The translations under genes and the position numbers were made by a program. The notes beneath the pieces are model-generated. The model saw only the letters and a program-made list of their open reading frames with translations, ran no database searches and was not told the origin of the DNA. A stretch of 64,000 nucleotides of DNA. It comes from Rostrohypoxylon terebratum (Eukaryota > Ascomycota > Sordariomycetes > Xylariales > Hypoxylaceae). Shown piece after piece: positions 35,230 through 47,410 of this stretch. Position 1 is the first letter of the stretch. Each line of letters opens with the position of its first letter. The stretch lies in contig MU385885.1 in NCBI GenBank assembly GCA_022497145.1, forward strand, positions 186,001 to 250,000. Reading direction: 5' to 3'.

Positions 35230-38200
35230 CGTGAGAGGTCACCACTATAGTGGTGAGACACAGCTCAGAAGACAAGAAAAGAAAAGAATGCGTGTATGTA
35301 CTAGTCAAATAGCGAAGCTTGACAAAAACACATACATCAACCAACCTAGGAGCTGGATCTGGATTGGATTTGAGTGATGTAGGTTTGACAAAAAAAGCTT
35401 GCTACTTGGTTGGGTGCATGTAAGGTGAAGCAGTATGTACGCGATTATGGATGGGTAGGGTGTCAAGGATATGCACTTCGGGAGAGGGAAGTGGGAAACT
35501 CCTCAGGACCCTTCCGAAAATTGAGGGAACCAGAGAGTATACAAGATTACAGAGTGGGTATGAGTGATAAAGAGTGGTATCCTTAGGAGAGCATACATAT
35601 GTATGCAGGAATTGGTACACTCGGAGTGCTCAGCTGCTGGAGGAAGGGAAGCTGTTTGTGGTTGTTGTGAGGATGATAGTAAGGTGTGTGTGTGTTGTTG
35701 TAAAGTGGGAGGCTGGGTTAATGTAGGAAATCCCGATGGCTGGTCGCAAAGACCATAGCTAGGATACCAAAGGTGGTGAGAGAAAACTGACGATATTTGA
35801 AGTCGAATTCGGTTTTGGATTTGAAAGGTAAGAATAATGATCGGCGAGGTGTCCTGTCTATATCGTTTATATTGCTTGCATATTCTCTTGTTGTTGTCCC
35901 GTCGCTCTTTTAACCTGATGCCCGATGCACAACTCACATTACGACGCCCACGCGACAACTAAGAGAAAGCCAGCGGTGACAGCAGCGCCAGCGCCGCGTT
36001 GTCGCTAGATGTAGGGAAAAGGTTGAAAGGAGTTTGAAATGGATTTGGAAAATTTGGATTTTCTAAAGAGAAATAAGTTGTTGCTATCATATTCACATTC
36101 CAATGGCTCTTTCCACTTTCCGAGCTATAGGTTCTCTTCTCTTTATTTTTCAGAGCTTTATTATTTAAGATGGAAAGGAAGCGACAGTCTAACTAGGTAC
36201 CTAAGGCTTAAGCGCAACAGAAAAAAAAAAGAAGCGACATGGATAAAAACTACAGTACGGCTGTACTAGGAAGTACCTTAATAGCAGCTTGGAATGAAGG
36301 ATGGTCACCTTTTTTTCTCGCACGGTCCACATTTTGTAACCCGACTTGACTTTTGTGTTACTATCACTCTCTATACTAAATAGTTCTATTATTATTAAGA
36401 GGGAAGGGGTGAAGGGGTGAATGTGAAGGTAGAGTTAAAGTTAATAGTAAGAAGAAGAAAAAGAAGAAGGAGGAGGAGGGTGGGCGGAAATAATTCTGTT
36501 CTATTATTTGCTTCTTTCCGTTATAACGTGAAATCTTGTGAAATCTTTTTGCTTTATCAACCATTCTTCTGTTGTGAGGCAGCTACATAACAGAGTACTA
36601 TATCATACGACCACTACGAGTAAAGCCAACTCAAAGGTGGTAAAGGTGGAAGCAAAGAGTCATACTCGAGAAAAAAAAAAGACAGATCAGAACTCGATTA
36701 CAACTCAAGGCTCTCTCTAAGGTTATGTAAATGACTCTCCAATAGGCAACGTTGGACTGGGTACGGATACACTTAAATCTTCAGCCCAAGCCTCGAAGAC
36801 TCCCGCTGTAATGGGAACCAAGCAGCTAAGCTGGTCAAGCTGGTCAAAGCTGGGGAAAACCTGGCAGGTGCGGCAACGAACCAGATCTAGCCAACTTTTG
36901 TCACACGGTGTACGTTCCCACCAAGATCGCAGGTGCGAAAAATGCCCACCTGCTGGATGGTAGAACTCTGGCTACGTCGGCGGTGCCGGTTAAGTGTCGG
37001 TGATAGGAAGACGAAAAGAAAATGGTGGGGGGCTGGGGGGCTGGGAGACCCAGAAGATCCAGAAGACCCAGGAGGCCTAGGAAATTTATGAGATTAATAT
37101 CAGGAGCAGAGCTATTAGGGTAAAAGTGAAGAAAAAAATCCCAAAGTGTGCGTTGGCAGCTCGATGACGAGACATTCTCGATTAGCGTCATGCAGGCACT
37201 GCGAAAGTCTCCACCACCCGAAACCTGACAGGCTCAGAGACGTCCCAAAAAGCTGGAAGCAATACAACCTTGGGAATAAGTTCAAGTTCCCGCAGGGATC
37301 TTTTGGGGTGTTTATCCTAGGACCTATGTCCTAGGTCCTAGGTTTTTCCATGCGTCTCGGCTCGTTCCTGAAGATCCGGCATTCATCAAACATCATTAAT
37401 ACATTAAACACCGATATGAGGCAAGACTCAAGAGTGCTGACAAAGTATTAGGCCACACACCAAAAACAACTAATTGATCAATATGAAATGTGAAATGTGT
37501 ATAAGATACCACTTTGGATATAGTTCTCGTCACAGATCTGTATATGAACAGATGGACGCCAATGAGCAGGTACCAGGTATGAACTCCATTTGGACGAACC
37601 TCTCCCGTGCCATGGAATGGAGTACACCAAACATGCACAACTTGCATGGTGCAGAGTTACAGCAGATAAACTGGCATCTCAAAGTTACCCTTAAGTGGGA
37701 GACGTAGAACATCTCGGTCCAGATAGCTTACTTAGGTAGGTAGTTAAACATTTACAAAAATTATAAGAGTTGAGGATGGAAGGATGAGATGATGAGAAAA
37801 TCAACCTCGAGATGTTGATCAATTGGGACTAAAGAACTCCTAATAGACGTTTAAACTTGTTTAACAAAGGGACGATCCGTCCCTCCACTGGCACTTGTAT
37901 CTCTAGGGAATTGGCCAATCAGAAGCTCAAGTTGAGAAGGTCCTGAGTCGAAACCACCGAGCTATTCACAGCTTTATCAACATGTGGCAAGCATGGTGGG
38001 GTAGCACTTCAGTCTGTTTTCCCAAGAACTTGTGCCGTCATCTGACTTCTTTAACTTCTTACTGATATCTACCTAGGACCTAGGTAGTTTACTGGAAATT
38101 AATTTGTAACTTAATTGCATTCCAAGATTTTTATACTACCAGGTATAAGGACAGCCGATTAGGTAAGAAGACTTCCCTGATCGTCGGTCGATAGGTACCG

Positions 38201-38849
38201 TCAGCGATGAGAGGAAAATGAAATGAAGAAGACCCATTGCCATGAACAATGGGCACTATTGTGATTTGCAACTACAAGGAACACAAGGAACAAGACCCAG
38301 AATTAGTGTGACCGGCCCCTTTCCGGCAAACGTAATCCTACATGCCTTTCCTACAAGGGAATTTGCATACAGGAATGTCGTGCAAGAATAAAAAAAAGAT
38401 TCTTGTTATTGGAAGAATATGTTGATGGCTAGAGTGAGATGATGTTGTTGTCAGCTACTCATAGTCTCATCGTACGACTGAATTCACTTCTCACTAGATC
38501 TTACAGAGCCGTATTACACTATGGATTCTTACGCCCGACTCATCACCGCTGACCCCTGCAACCGGGCATATTAGATTAATTAATCGCTAAGTGCTTCACC
38601 TTCCATCACCGGTATTAACTCGTTTCACTACGCCCGACCGACGGAAACGCACAGCAATGTAGGATTTCTTCGAATCACTGTCACAAGAAGCATAAATGAA
38701 CTGGGAAAAAGCAATTTCTGGTCAAGGGTATCTGCTACTAATGAACGCTATGATTAGAACTTGCAGTTCTATCCTAATTACAAAGAGAGTATTGGTGGTC
38801 TATATGTAAGTTTCAGGGTCGATATCCCGCCGTGGGCGCGAGACCATCT
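35230..38849. other. intergenic region between the 794-aa gene and tyrosinase
   Basis: About 3.6 kb without a supportable gene. The left kilobase is probably promoter and leader of the minus-strand 794-aa gene; open frames there (35503-35958) have low-complexity, UTR-like composition. CCTAGG palindromic clusters occur at 37316-37343 and 38070-38088. The right end contains the tyrosinase 3' UTR. Confidence 0.55.
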
Positions 38850-40414
38850 CTAGTAGTCGTAGCGGTAGCAGAAGTGGCCGTTCACAGTGTTTAGGACATC
38901 CCGGACCTTAAGGTCAGGGCACTTCTCGCCGCAGATCTCGCCAACGTAGATCATAGAGTCGAGGGTAAGGGGAGTGCAGCTCTCGTTATCGGCACAGCCG
39001 CTGATGGAGGTAGTTCGGGTAGCGGCATCGTCAAGCTGCCACTTGCGGAAAGCGTAGTCAACGAACAGATGGTGCATGAAGAAGGATGGGTCGCCAGGAG
39101 AGGCGATGGCATCAGCCATGACACCACCGACACCGTTGTGACCTTGGGCGTGGAAGCTACGATATCGAGTTAGAACTAAACTGTTCATTCGTCTTGCAAA
39201 TAGGGTTTGAACTTACGTGAACTCGACGCAGGAGTGGAAGTCGGGGTAAGAGGTACGAGATCGGCAAGTGTCCCAAGCGTTCTGGCCAGCTTGAGCGGTG
39301 ACCTGCTCGTTGACCGCACGCTGGAGGCAGTGCATGTTGTCGGTGACCATTCCGGGTCCGAGGCTCAACTGCAGACCGGCGAATTTCTATGTCTCTTGTT
39401 AGTCTCCGCCTATCTGAGTGGACCGGCTAAAAGAGCCACTCTTCGAGGAATATCAGAACTTACACCATCGTTAACGCAGGTAGCAGCGCCGTTAACAGGG
39501 CCAGGGAGAGTACCGAAGTATTCAGGGGTGAAGATAGTAGCCTGAGAAAACTTGCCAGCCCACTTCTTCTCATCCCACCAGGGGAAAGCACGGTCGAAGC
39601 CACACTCGTCGCGCATGATCTGCTCGAGAGCCCAGACGTAGTAACGGTGCCATAGGAGGAATTTGTGAGTCTGCTGCGTGGTGCTCTTGCTGTGGATGTT
39701 GGGAGAATAGGCCTGGTGGAGACGAACGATGTCCTCGAAACGGCTCTGCGACGGGGCGAACTTTCCAGAGGGTGGCTTGTTCATCAAGCACTTGAAAGCG
39801 TCAACGAAAGCCTCCTTGTCCGAAGAAGAGTAGTTGTCCCACTCGAAGCGGATGTTAGGGTTGGCGCAGTCTCCGGTAGCGGCAGCATTGAGGCCGTCAG
39901 TGGCGGCGGTCTGGTTGGCCGCCGGGCTGGGGCTGGCGCTAGGGATGGGGCTGGCGGTGGTTTCAGCACTCTCAGTGCTGGTGCTCTCGGTCTGTTCGGT
40001 CTGCTGAGTCTGTTGAGTCTGCTCAGTCGGCTGAGTCTGCTGAGTCTCCCATGTCGGCTGAGTCTCCCACGTCGGCTCGGTATCGTCAGTGCTAGCGCTG
40101 CTGGTGCTGACCTTCTCCTCCTGAGATCCCTGCTGCACCTTGGGGTTCTTGTGGCCGCCAAGGTGGGTAAGCTTTCCAAGGGTCTCGTCGAGAACATCGT
40201 GGACTACATCGCTGACAGCGTCGAAAATGCTAGAAATCGGCAACGCAGTGAAATTCGTTCCAACCAAATCCAACTTGCTAATAGCATCCTCAATAGAAAT
40301 CGAATGGACTCCTCCGAATTGTTCCAGCGGCAGACCTTGGAGCGACAGATGCCGCTTTGCGGGGATCGACGCGGCGGACGCCGCCGAAACAAACAAAACG
40401 ACAGCAACCTTCAT
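38850..40414 (-). CDS. secreted tyrosinase (common central domain)
   Basis: Exons 40414-39464, 39386-39217 and 39156-38850 give 475 aa. Introns of 77 and 60 nt have GTAAGT donors and TAG acceptors. The start is the first ATG before a signal peptide, with a hydrophobic stretch at residues 4-19. Residues about 100-180 are a Thr/Gln/Glu/Ser-rich, probably O-glycosylated linker with repeated WETQ and QTQQTEQT words. The binuclear copper core follows. CuA candidates are His 233, His 241, His 250 and His 256 (FLLWHRYY context). The CuB region reads FHAQGHNGVGG (His 376, His 380) and later FFMHHLFVDYAF (His 402/403). The family oxidises mono- and diphenols to quinones using two type-3 copper ions, in melanin or phenolic metabolism. 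There is no long C-terminal lid domain. The Q/T-rich insertion before the core is unusual; substrate cannot be inferred. Confidence 0.92.
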
Positions 40415-40451
40415 GATGATATTCTTGTTACTGTATATATATGTTAAGGAA

Positions 40452-40471
40452 TGTATATATATATATATATA
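40452..40471. repeat. TA dinucleotide repeat upstream of tyrosinase
   Basis: About ten TA units lie 38-57 nt upstream of the tyrosinase start codon, so in its leader or core promoter. A GA repeat follows at about 40515-40531. Confidence 0.85.
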
Positions 40472-42385
40472 CAGTAAAACCAAACAAACGAGTGGCAGAC
40501 GATCGAGATCGCTGAGGAGAGAGAGAGAGAGCCTTACTGAAGTTGCCGCGGCGGCGCCTCTCCCGGTCTTATAGTCACTCTGCCACTCTTACAACTGCGG
40601 GTTCTTCTTTATCTTCTAGTAGCCCATTATGGAGATGATTCCCCCGACTACTACGTAGTAGTAGTAGTATAACGAACGGCCGACTCCCCCCCGGTCCTAT
40701 AGAAGGCGGGCTGTCATCCGTGCACAAATTCTACATCGACCCTTGGGTCCTACCTCTTCTGGGGTAAGAGGTGGTGTGTTTAGACGCCGGGTTGGCGTGG
40801 GACTATTGGTTTACCCTGGTAATGCGGCATCTCGACCCAGCACGCGGTGTGCGAAAATGCTGTTATTACTGCGTAGTATGCAGCATACGAGATTAACATT
40901 GCTGTGGCGCCGTTGATGGGGTCGACTAGCGGTCCCTTCATCTTTGGGGACCAGGGGAAGCTGATCCTAACTCGGATCGAGCATGATACCCATAAGCTTA
41001 CCAGGACGAATCGGGTAGTTGACTGGTGTGTCAGCCCTATTATTAGCCAATAGGAGAGTGAATGGTTCAAAGATTGACGGGGTCGGTTCACTTAGCGGCT
41101 CCGCTAGACACGTTGAAACTTGGCTTCCACAAATCGCGATACGAAGGAACAGGAACAAGCTGCTAGAAGTGGGCTTCGCTTATTAAGTTATTATAAGGTG
41201 GTTCATTCGACATTTACTATGACGTTATGTAGATATCCAGCGAGTGATGAAGATCAATTACATGCTATGAAACATGTAAAGCATCTTGAGGTCATTGCGT
41301 GGTACTAATAGTATGTAGAAGACACTACGGCCGTCGTCCGTTATTGAGATTCACGAAGCCCCAGGTGAAGCTGAAAATAACTCAGGGGCTGATAGGCGGT
41401 GGTCAATACGTCGGTACTTCCGTTTAAATTACCGTTAGATGTACGACCGAGGTCTCCGAATTTACGGATCTGGAAACCAGGCGACCAACCAGGGACCGGG
41501 GATATGCCAAGGGTCTATTTTCACTTATTTTTCTCTTACTATGTAAGACCAGATGAAAAATGGGTTAAAGATGCCGTGCCCATATTTTAGAGCCTGGGGA
41601 TGCCAAGAGTGAGTGCTGAAAATATCTTTTTTTTCCCTCTTTCTACTACGTCGTACTACATGGATGGGCTCATGGGGAAATGTGCTACTACTAGTTTGCA
41701 ATTCTCGTATCGAACGACATCTTATCATTAGAAATTAAAGCATGGTGAGCGCTGACAATTTGAGGACAGTTGTTGAACGATTCTCATGGGGCACAGAAGG
41801 CGGTGATGGCGCTGATAGAGAAGCCTTTGGCTACCTACTGAGTAAGTAATAAGATCATATTCACCACCTGGCAACAGCATAGGGGGGATGTGGAGGTTCA
41901 ATCCATGGGACTCAAACCTTTCCATTGTTATGTAAATCTGCGTACTACTACGACGTAGGGTCCAATGTAAAATCCTATCACAATTTCCAATTACCCCTTA
42001 TTGACCTTGTTAACCTTACACTTATTGACAATTTGACACCACTACTACCTATTATGTAGGTTTTGTACATAGTAGTACTATACGGTAGTAGTAGCACTAA
42101 CAGCACTAACATAGTAGTAAAAGGAGATGCGTGTGGCTGTGCAGCTAAGGGGGCTATTTTAAGGGGCTATTTTAATAATAGTAGGCTAACTTCTAAGGTT
42201 ACCCAATCGGACATGTATTTCGCGGAGCAATATTAAAAAGGGTGCTCGCATGTGTCGGCACGTGGCTTGACTCGATTTTGAGATGCCATTGAGGGCATAG
42301 GGGTTCTTTCGAAGGAAGAGGGGGAATATTCTACCTGTAAAAGGTAGGTCAGGACGATCGAGTATGCGCTGAGTGTGCTAAGCAT

Positions 42386-42412
42386 GCCGTAAACGCCGTA
42401 AACGCCGTAAAC
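42386..42412. repeat. 9-bp tandem repeat, three copies
   Basis: The unit GCCGTAAAC is repeated three times perfectly. Confidence 0.9.
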
Positions 42413-45400
42413 AGCACTTAGTATCAATTGATACATTTCCGTGCTATTGCAAATACGGAGTATATGAAGTTGACGCGTATATAATTTCCCAATAGCCTAT
42501 CATCATCATTATCATGAGTTGTTCTTATTACTACTTGAATGTACATAAAGGCTATAGATGTTGTTACCCTTAACACGCGGCCTTTTATATCCGGCAATTT
42601 TCTTTTCAACTATGGAACAAAATGGTATAGTAGTCGTATCGCAACATGCTCTTCCTTTTTGGTTTGCATTTTGGTTTGCATCGATTTTGCGAAGCTGAGA
42701 TAGTTCGCTTCAAAGCTCGGAAAGAAAAGAAAATAAACTACCTACTGGGACTCTAGGACTAGGACAAAACACCGGAGGCAGAACAGTTTGCATCCATCCA
42801 CATGAATATTCCGACGCTTGTCTTAGAATAATAGAGAGGTAGCATTAGCTTTGGGCCTTCTAAAAATGACTATCTATTCAATTATTGACTATTTGCAGAT
42901 GACCAAATTGACTGACCCAACTTGAACGTTTCCATTTTTCAATATCCAATATCCATTGTCCAATTGCTGACGCATCTTTGTTCGGGAATTATCAGCGTGA
43001 GTCCGAGACTTGAGATCTCGGATGTGTATTGTCGCATTAGCTGCAGTTCTCAGCTTACGCATATCCTCACCCTCACGACTTAGAAAAGCAGACATTCACT
43101 CAGGTCCGATTACGCTAGTTTTTTTCGGACCTGCAGGACGCAGCGTCGATCTTTGGAATACCCCTACTGTACCTAGGGTTCAACATGTGTAATCTGGGGA
43201 GGAGACTTTAGTAGTAGGACGCTCAAAGCTTGAAGGTCGTATCAGTATTTTCATTTTATAAATAAGCAGACTTTAAAGGTTTAAAGAAACATCGAAGCTC
43301 CTGATTTTGGCTGATAGTATGATGTGAGATGATATGAAATATAGGTATGAGGCAGGATGTGAAGAAAAAAAATACGAAAAAACACTCGTTAAATAATCTA
43401 ATTTTTTTTTTCACACACACAAAAAAACAATTGAAATAAGAAAAAATAGGGGAAAAAATTCCAAAGCAAGTCTAAAACCGACATGCAGGTACTATGTACG
43501 AACACCCAACCTTGACAATCCGATTTGCCAAGTCTCTCTTCCATGCAAGCTAGGAAGATGCGTCGAGAGACAAGACATACATGACATTGGCGTCTTGACT
43601 CTTGAGAATGCCATTGTTAAAATGTCGTATTAATGCAAATAGGTAAATGCAAAAGTTTTATGCAGAAAAAAAAGTCGGAAGAAGGCTCCGGGTTCTAAAA
43701 AGTTTCAGCCACTCAGCCACTGTGGGTGATTCTTGCCGCAAGGGGTCTTTTTGTGGCTAACTTTTGGTCGGCTGGTGTTTCTTGGAAGAGGAAAAAAAAG
43801 ACCGAACGGCGCGGGTGAAAACAGGAAGGCACCGGAGGCCTACGGTGATTTAATCCCCCTTTCCTTTCTTTTCCTTTTCCTTTTCCTTTTCCTCCAGCGC
43901 CAACCTTGGAAGTTCCCCCCACCTTCATCGCAAACTTTCTCCCTAGGGCTTACCTAGAGGCTGGTAGGGGTACACCGTACCTGAGTACTATGTACTAGCA
44001 CATAGACAGAGACCTCCTTCATGGCTTGTTACCTAATCGTACTGGATGCAGGGAAGTTTTTAAGGCTAACTAGGCGTTTCTAAATTCTCTTTCCAAAACT
44101 TCAAAACGGCTGCCTTGCATAGGTACTACTACCAATCTAGTCTGGAATATCATATTCATATATCTACTCAAAGTAACTCTTATTCGATGGCTTTGACTTG
44201 GCCTCTACGCATGTGAGAAGTTATACGATAAGAAGAAGAAGAGGAGGGAGAAAAACTCGACATCCGGGTTTTTTTTCGATCTAGACGCGTCTGCCCTCCC
44301 GCATGTTTCAAGAGCTGAACCGCCTACCCGCTGCACGATGCTCGATGCGGTTTGAGACTTTCAATTTTCTTATCCGCTTCAATCTTCAAAGCCCGAGACT
44401 GAATCATGAACAAGCTCAGTGGACTGTCACTGATTACCTATGTAGGTAGTCTTGCGAAGAGACTAACATACCTAGGCAGCTAGGTAAGGTATGTGGGCGT
44501 CTTTACGTCTGTACTATGTAGTGTAGGCGACAGATCCGAACTATTGGCACGATCTGCAAGATTGAATACCATCCCAGAGTGTCGATCTCTCCGAACCTCA
44601 AGCAGGGAAGTACAGAAGAAAAAGACAGAAGAATACACGCCACCGTATTCTCATCTGCTACGTACCTACTTACCTGAGTAGTAGTATGCAGTAGATACGG
44701 CCGAATCTTTTTCTTCGAAGTACCCAGGCACTTAATACCTAGGACTTAGGTTACCTGTCTGCCTGTTCAGTCGAATTTTATGACGTCGATATCGTTATAA
44801 ATTATAATGTCTCAGCAGTTAACCAACCGCAAGCAGTCAGGCAGTATTTTCTTATGTCGGGCTGCTATTAGTTAATAGCGAGAGAATAACAGCACCAAGC
44901 CAGCGCCAACGCAACCACAATATGGAAATTTGAGGGTCCATATCCGCCACTAAGCCCTTATGGATATGAGGCGGTATAGTGAATCTATAACCGCTCAACT
45001 CGGCTTTCAATTCGGTACCAGTACGGTGTCAATCGTCAAACAAAAAAAAAATACGCACGTATTCGTGAAGTAGAGCCATTATCACGCGGACTAGTCTAGA
45101 TACATACCTAAGGAGTCGAACCGAAAAGCGCGTTTCCCGCCTTATCGACAAGTCGACAGCGCTTTGTAAGACGCGTCTCCCTTCTTAATCCGACCCGTTA
45201 CTTTTGAGGCGGTGTCTGAGCGGCGGTATTCTTCTCTAGGGCTTCACGAAACCTAATGGTAGGCCCGAATCTCCCCGTGGTGGTTGGAATGGCTGTATCC
45301 GATACATTCTTCCTGCTACTCGGAAGGCGATCCCTTCTCTCACCAATCACGAATCCTATTGTATGTGCCAGCGCATCCAACTCCTAACCGGCTTGGATGG

Positions 45401-45793
45401 ATACGGCCTTCACACCTTCAGAGTGATGTCGATTTTTCTTTCCCAATGTTACTAACTTACACCTGACCGGCAAATAAGCGTGAGTAAGAAGCGGAAGCCG
45501 GTTCAATTAACTCATACCGCCACCAACATACGGACGTGGGATTGTCACACCTGACAATATTTCTCGATGACACCGTTTGTTATACTATACCTACCAAGGG
45601 TCTAGGCATTCTGTCGCCCCAGTCCATGACGTAGGGTACCATACAATTGGAACTTGCATAGCAAGATCCTAAATGCAAGACCGATCTCACAACATAAAAT
45701 ACTAGGTATTTGATGTCTCCCATGCTGTTATGCATTCTGCACAAGCATTTCTTTCCTGCCTGTCCCCACCTTATCTACTAAATAGGTAGTATG

Positions 45794-45823
45794 TAGGACC
45801 TAGGACCTAGGTCCTAGGTCCTA
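45794..45823. repeat. 30-bp perfect palindrome of CCTAGG words
   Basis: The arms 45794-45808 and 45809-45823 are exact reverse complements. The sequence consists of CCTAGG words separated by GA on one side and TC on the other. It lies about 420 bp upstream of the Ser/Pro-rich gene start. Function is unknown; it is the clearest member of a dispersed class seen at many intergenic sites. Confidence 0.9.
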
Positions 45824-46240
45824 GGTACTCACCAGCCAGCTCACCTACTTACACACTTGCATACCGAGTGCTCACCTAGCTTGGCATCTGCACTGCTTGG
45901 AGGTCTAGGTAGGCTTAGACGCGAGTTAGTGAGGCTCTCCATATGTTGATCTCTCCAAGCTTGATACATAAGGTATCCCTATCGGCCACACTTTCTTGTT
46001 GATTGATTCACATTCTGCTTCTAGTCTCCCCCGCATGTCCCTCTCTATCCTCGTTGCATTAGTATTTACTGATCCCCGTCCTCGATCGTCCGGATCTGCA
46101 AACTGGTGTTCTTTTGTTTATGCTGTCTTGGTAGGACACCAACTTCTCCCCTCGAGGTAACCCTATAAACTGCGCATATCCGTCATAAGGCTTCAGAGCC
46201 GGATTCTAATCTCGATCGATCTTTCTTATTCAACGAGATC

Positions 46241-47410
46241 ATGGACTTTGCCAGCCACCCGTACCGGGAGGGATTTGTCCTTGACAGAGGGGATTACACG
46301 ACAGACATTAACGTCATCTCATCCAGACCACCAAGGAAGTTCAGTCTAAACCACAACTTTTCTTATCCTAGACCAGATAGTCAACTGCGTCGTCATGAGT
46401 CGAGTGGCAGCTGTTCATCACTGGCGTCGAACAGCTCCATGCCAGGGATGACCGATTCCTCTGATTCGGAAACGTCATTTGATGAGGATAGCAACTATAA
46501 CACGACAGCTAGCGAAATTATATGGGATACCTTCTGGCCAGACAGCACCATTGTACCCGGAGAGCAGTACCCCGTTTTACTACGAGCCTCTCAGACGCCA
46601 AATTACTTCACTAAGAGCTTTCCCCACCACGACTTTCCAGAAGTTGATGATCCTATTACCCCCACGAAGTTAAAGCAAGAGTGCAAAGTAATTTCCAATT
46701 CACCATGCGATATCCCGACACCACAAACGTCTCCTCCGCGTTCAGCGACTAGGAACCAGCCTTCATATTCTATTATTCCCAAGCTAGAGCCTGTTCGCAT
46801 GCTCCGCGCTCCCCTGCCACCACGGACATCATCGCTTAATACAGAAGCGTTATCGCCACCTCGGCGCCAAACCCCGAAGTCCAATAGACCATATTTCAAT
46901 CTCAGATCTAGCAAGTCTTCTCATAACCTCCGAGCACATCGTGTAACTCCCGCAGTACCCAAGGTGCCTGTGCTGCCGGTTTCATCTCCTTCTGTCCCTG
47001 CCTCGCCTGCTTATCCCCCGCCCCCTCCGCCAAGGACACTTCGTCCAGCAACTTCAGCCATAAACCTGCGCGAAAAGCAAAAACCGCTCAACCAAACACA
47101 CCGCGATGGTACAGTACCGCGATCGCCGCTTAGCGCGGTGTGCCCTAAGCAGAAACCGCAGCCAGCTTCGCGACCGAATCTCGAGCGCTTTGTTTCGGTG
47201 TTCGAAGTTGACTCGGATCATGAATCGATTAGGGAGAGTAGTAGCTTTACCAAGCGGATTGCTCGTGGATTCCACAAGAAGAGCGCAAGTGAGAAACGAA
47301 TCGACAATCATCGTCGAGGGAGTTCAGATTCTCAGAGCTCAGAAAAGGAGAATACGAATCGCAAACGAGGTGGCAGCCTAGGTCGGATTCTTGGGTTCAA
47401 GGGCCGATAA
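46241..47410 (+). CDS. Ser/Pro-rich protein of unknown function
   Basis: A single exon of 389 aa; I recognise no domain. The N-terminus (about 1-60) is Arg/Ser/Tyr-rich, then an acidic Ser patch (SDSETSFDEDS) precedes a short aromatic motif, IIWDTFWPD, at about residue 95. The middle is Pro-rich and disordered (PPPPPPRTLRP at about 265). The C-terminal ~75 residues are basic and look the most conserved: LERFVSVFEVDSDHESIRES followed by SFTKRIARGFHKKSASEKR, ending GGSLGRILGFKGR. The basic amphipathic C-terminus could be a membrane- or protein-binding module; that is inference. The ATG follows a CT-rich leader, and there is a 30-bp palindrome about 420 bp upstream. Confidence 0.75.
   Translation: MDFASHPYREGFVLDRGDYTTDINVISSRPPRKFSLNHNFSYPRPDSQLRRHESSGSCSSLASNSSMPGMTDSSDSETSFDEDSNYNTTASEIIWDTFWPDSTIVPGEQYPVLLRASQTPNYFTKSFPHHDFPEVDDPITPTKLKQECKVISNSPCDIPTPQTSPPRSATRNQPSYSIIPKLEPVRMLRAPLPPRTSSLNTEALSPPRRQTPKSNRPYFNLRSSKSSHNLRAHRVTPAVPKVPVLPVSSPSVPASPAYPPPPPPRTLRPATSAINLREKQKPLNQTHRDGTVPRSPLSAVCPKQKPQPASRPNLERFVSVFEVDSDHESIRESSSFTKRIARGFHKKSASEKRIDNHRRGSSDSQSSEKENTNRKRGGSLGRILGFKGR

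Larger units (their letters stand above)
40415..46240. other. large divergent intergenic region
   Basis: This 5.8-kb space separates the divergent tyrosinase and Ser/Pro-rich genes. I see no coding sequence. It holds TA and GA repeats near the tyrosinase start, a triple 9-bp repeat at 42386-42412, a TTTTCC repeat at about 43858-43893, and the strongest CCTAGG palindrome of the window at 45794-45823. Short frames such as 40780-41091 and 43010-43192 have no recognisable domain. Confidence 0.6.

Noticed and set aside
39665..40447. 260-codon + strand frame antisense to tyrosinase
   Set aside because: Leu/Ser/Gly/Arg shadow of the Q/T-rich linker; the tyrosinase on the minus strand explains the openness.
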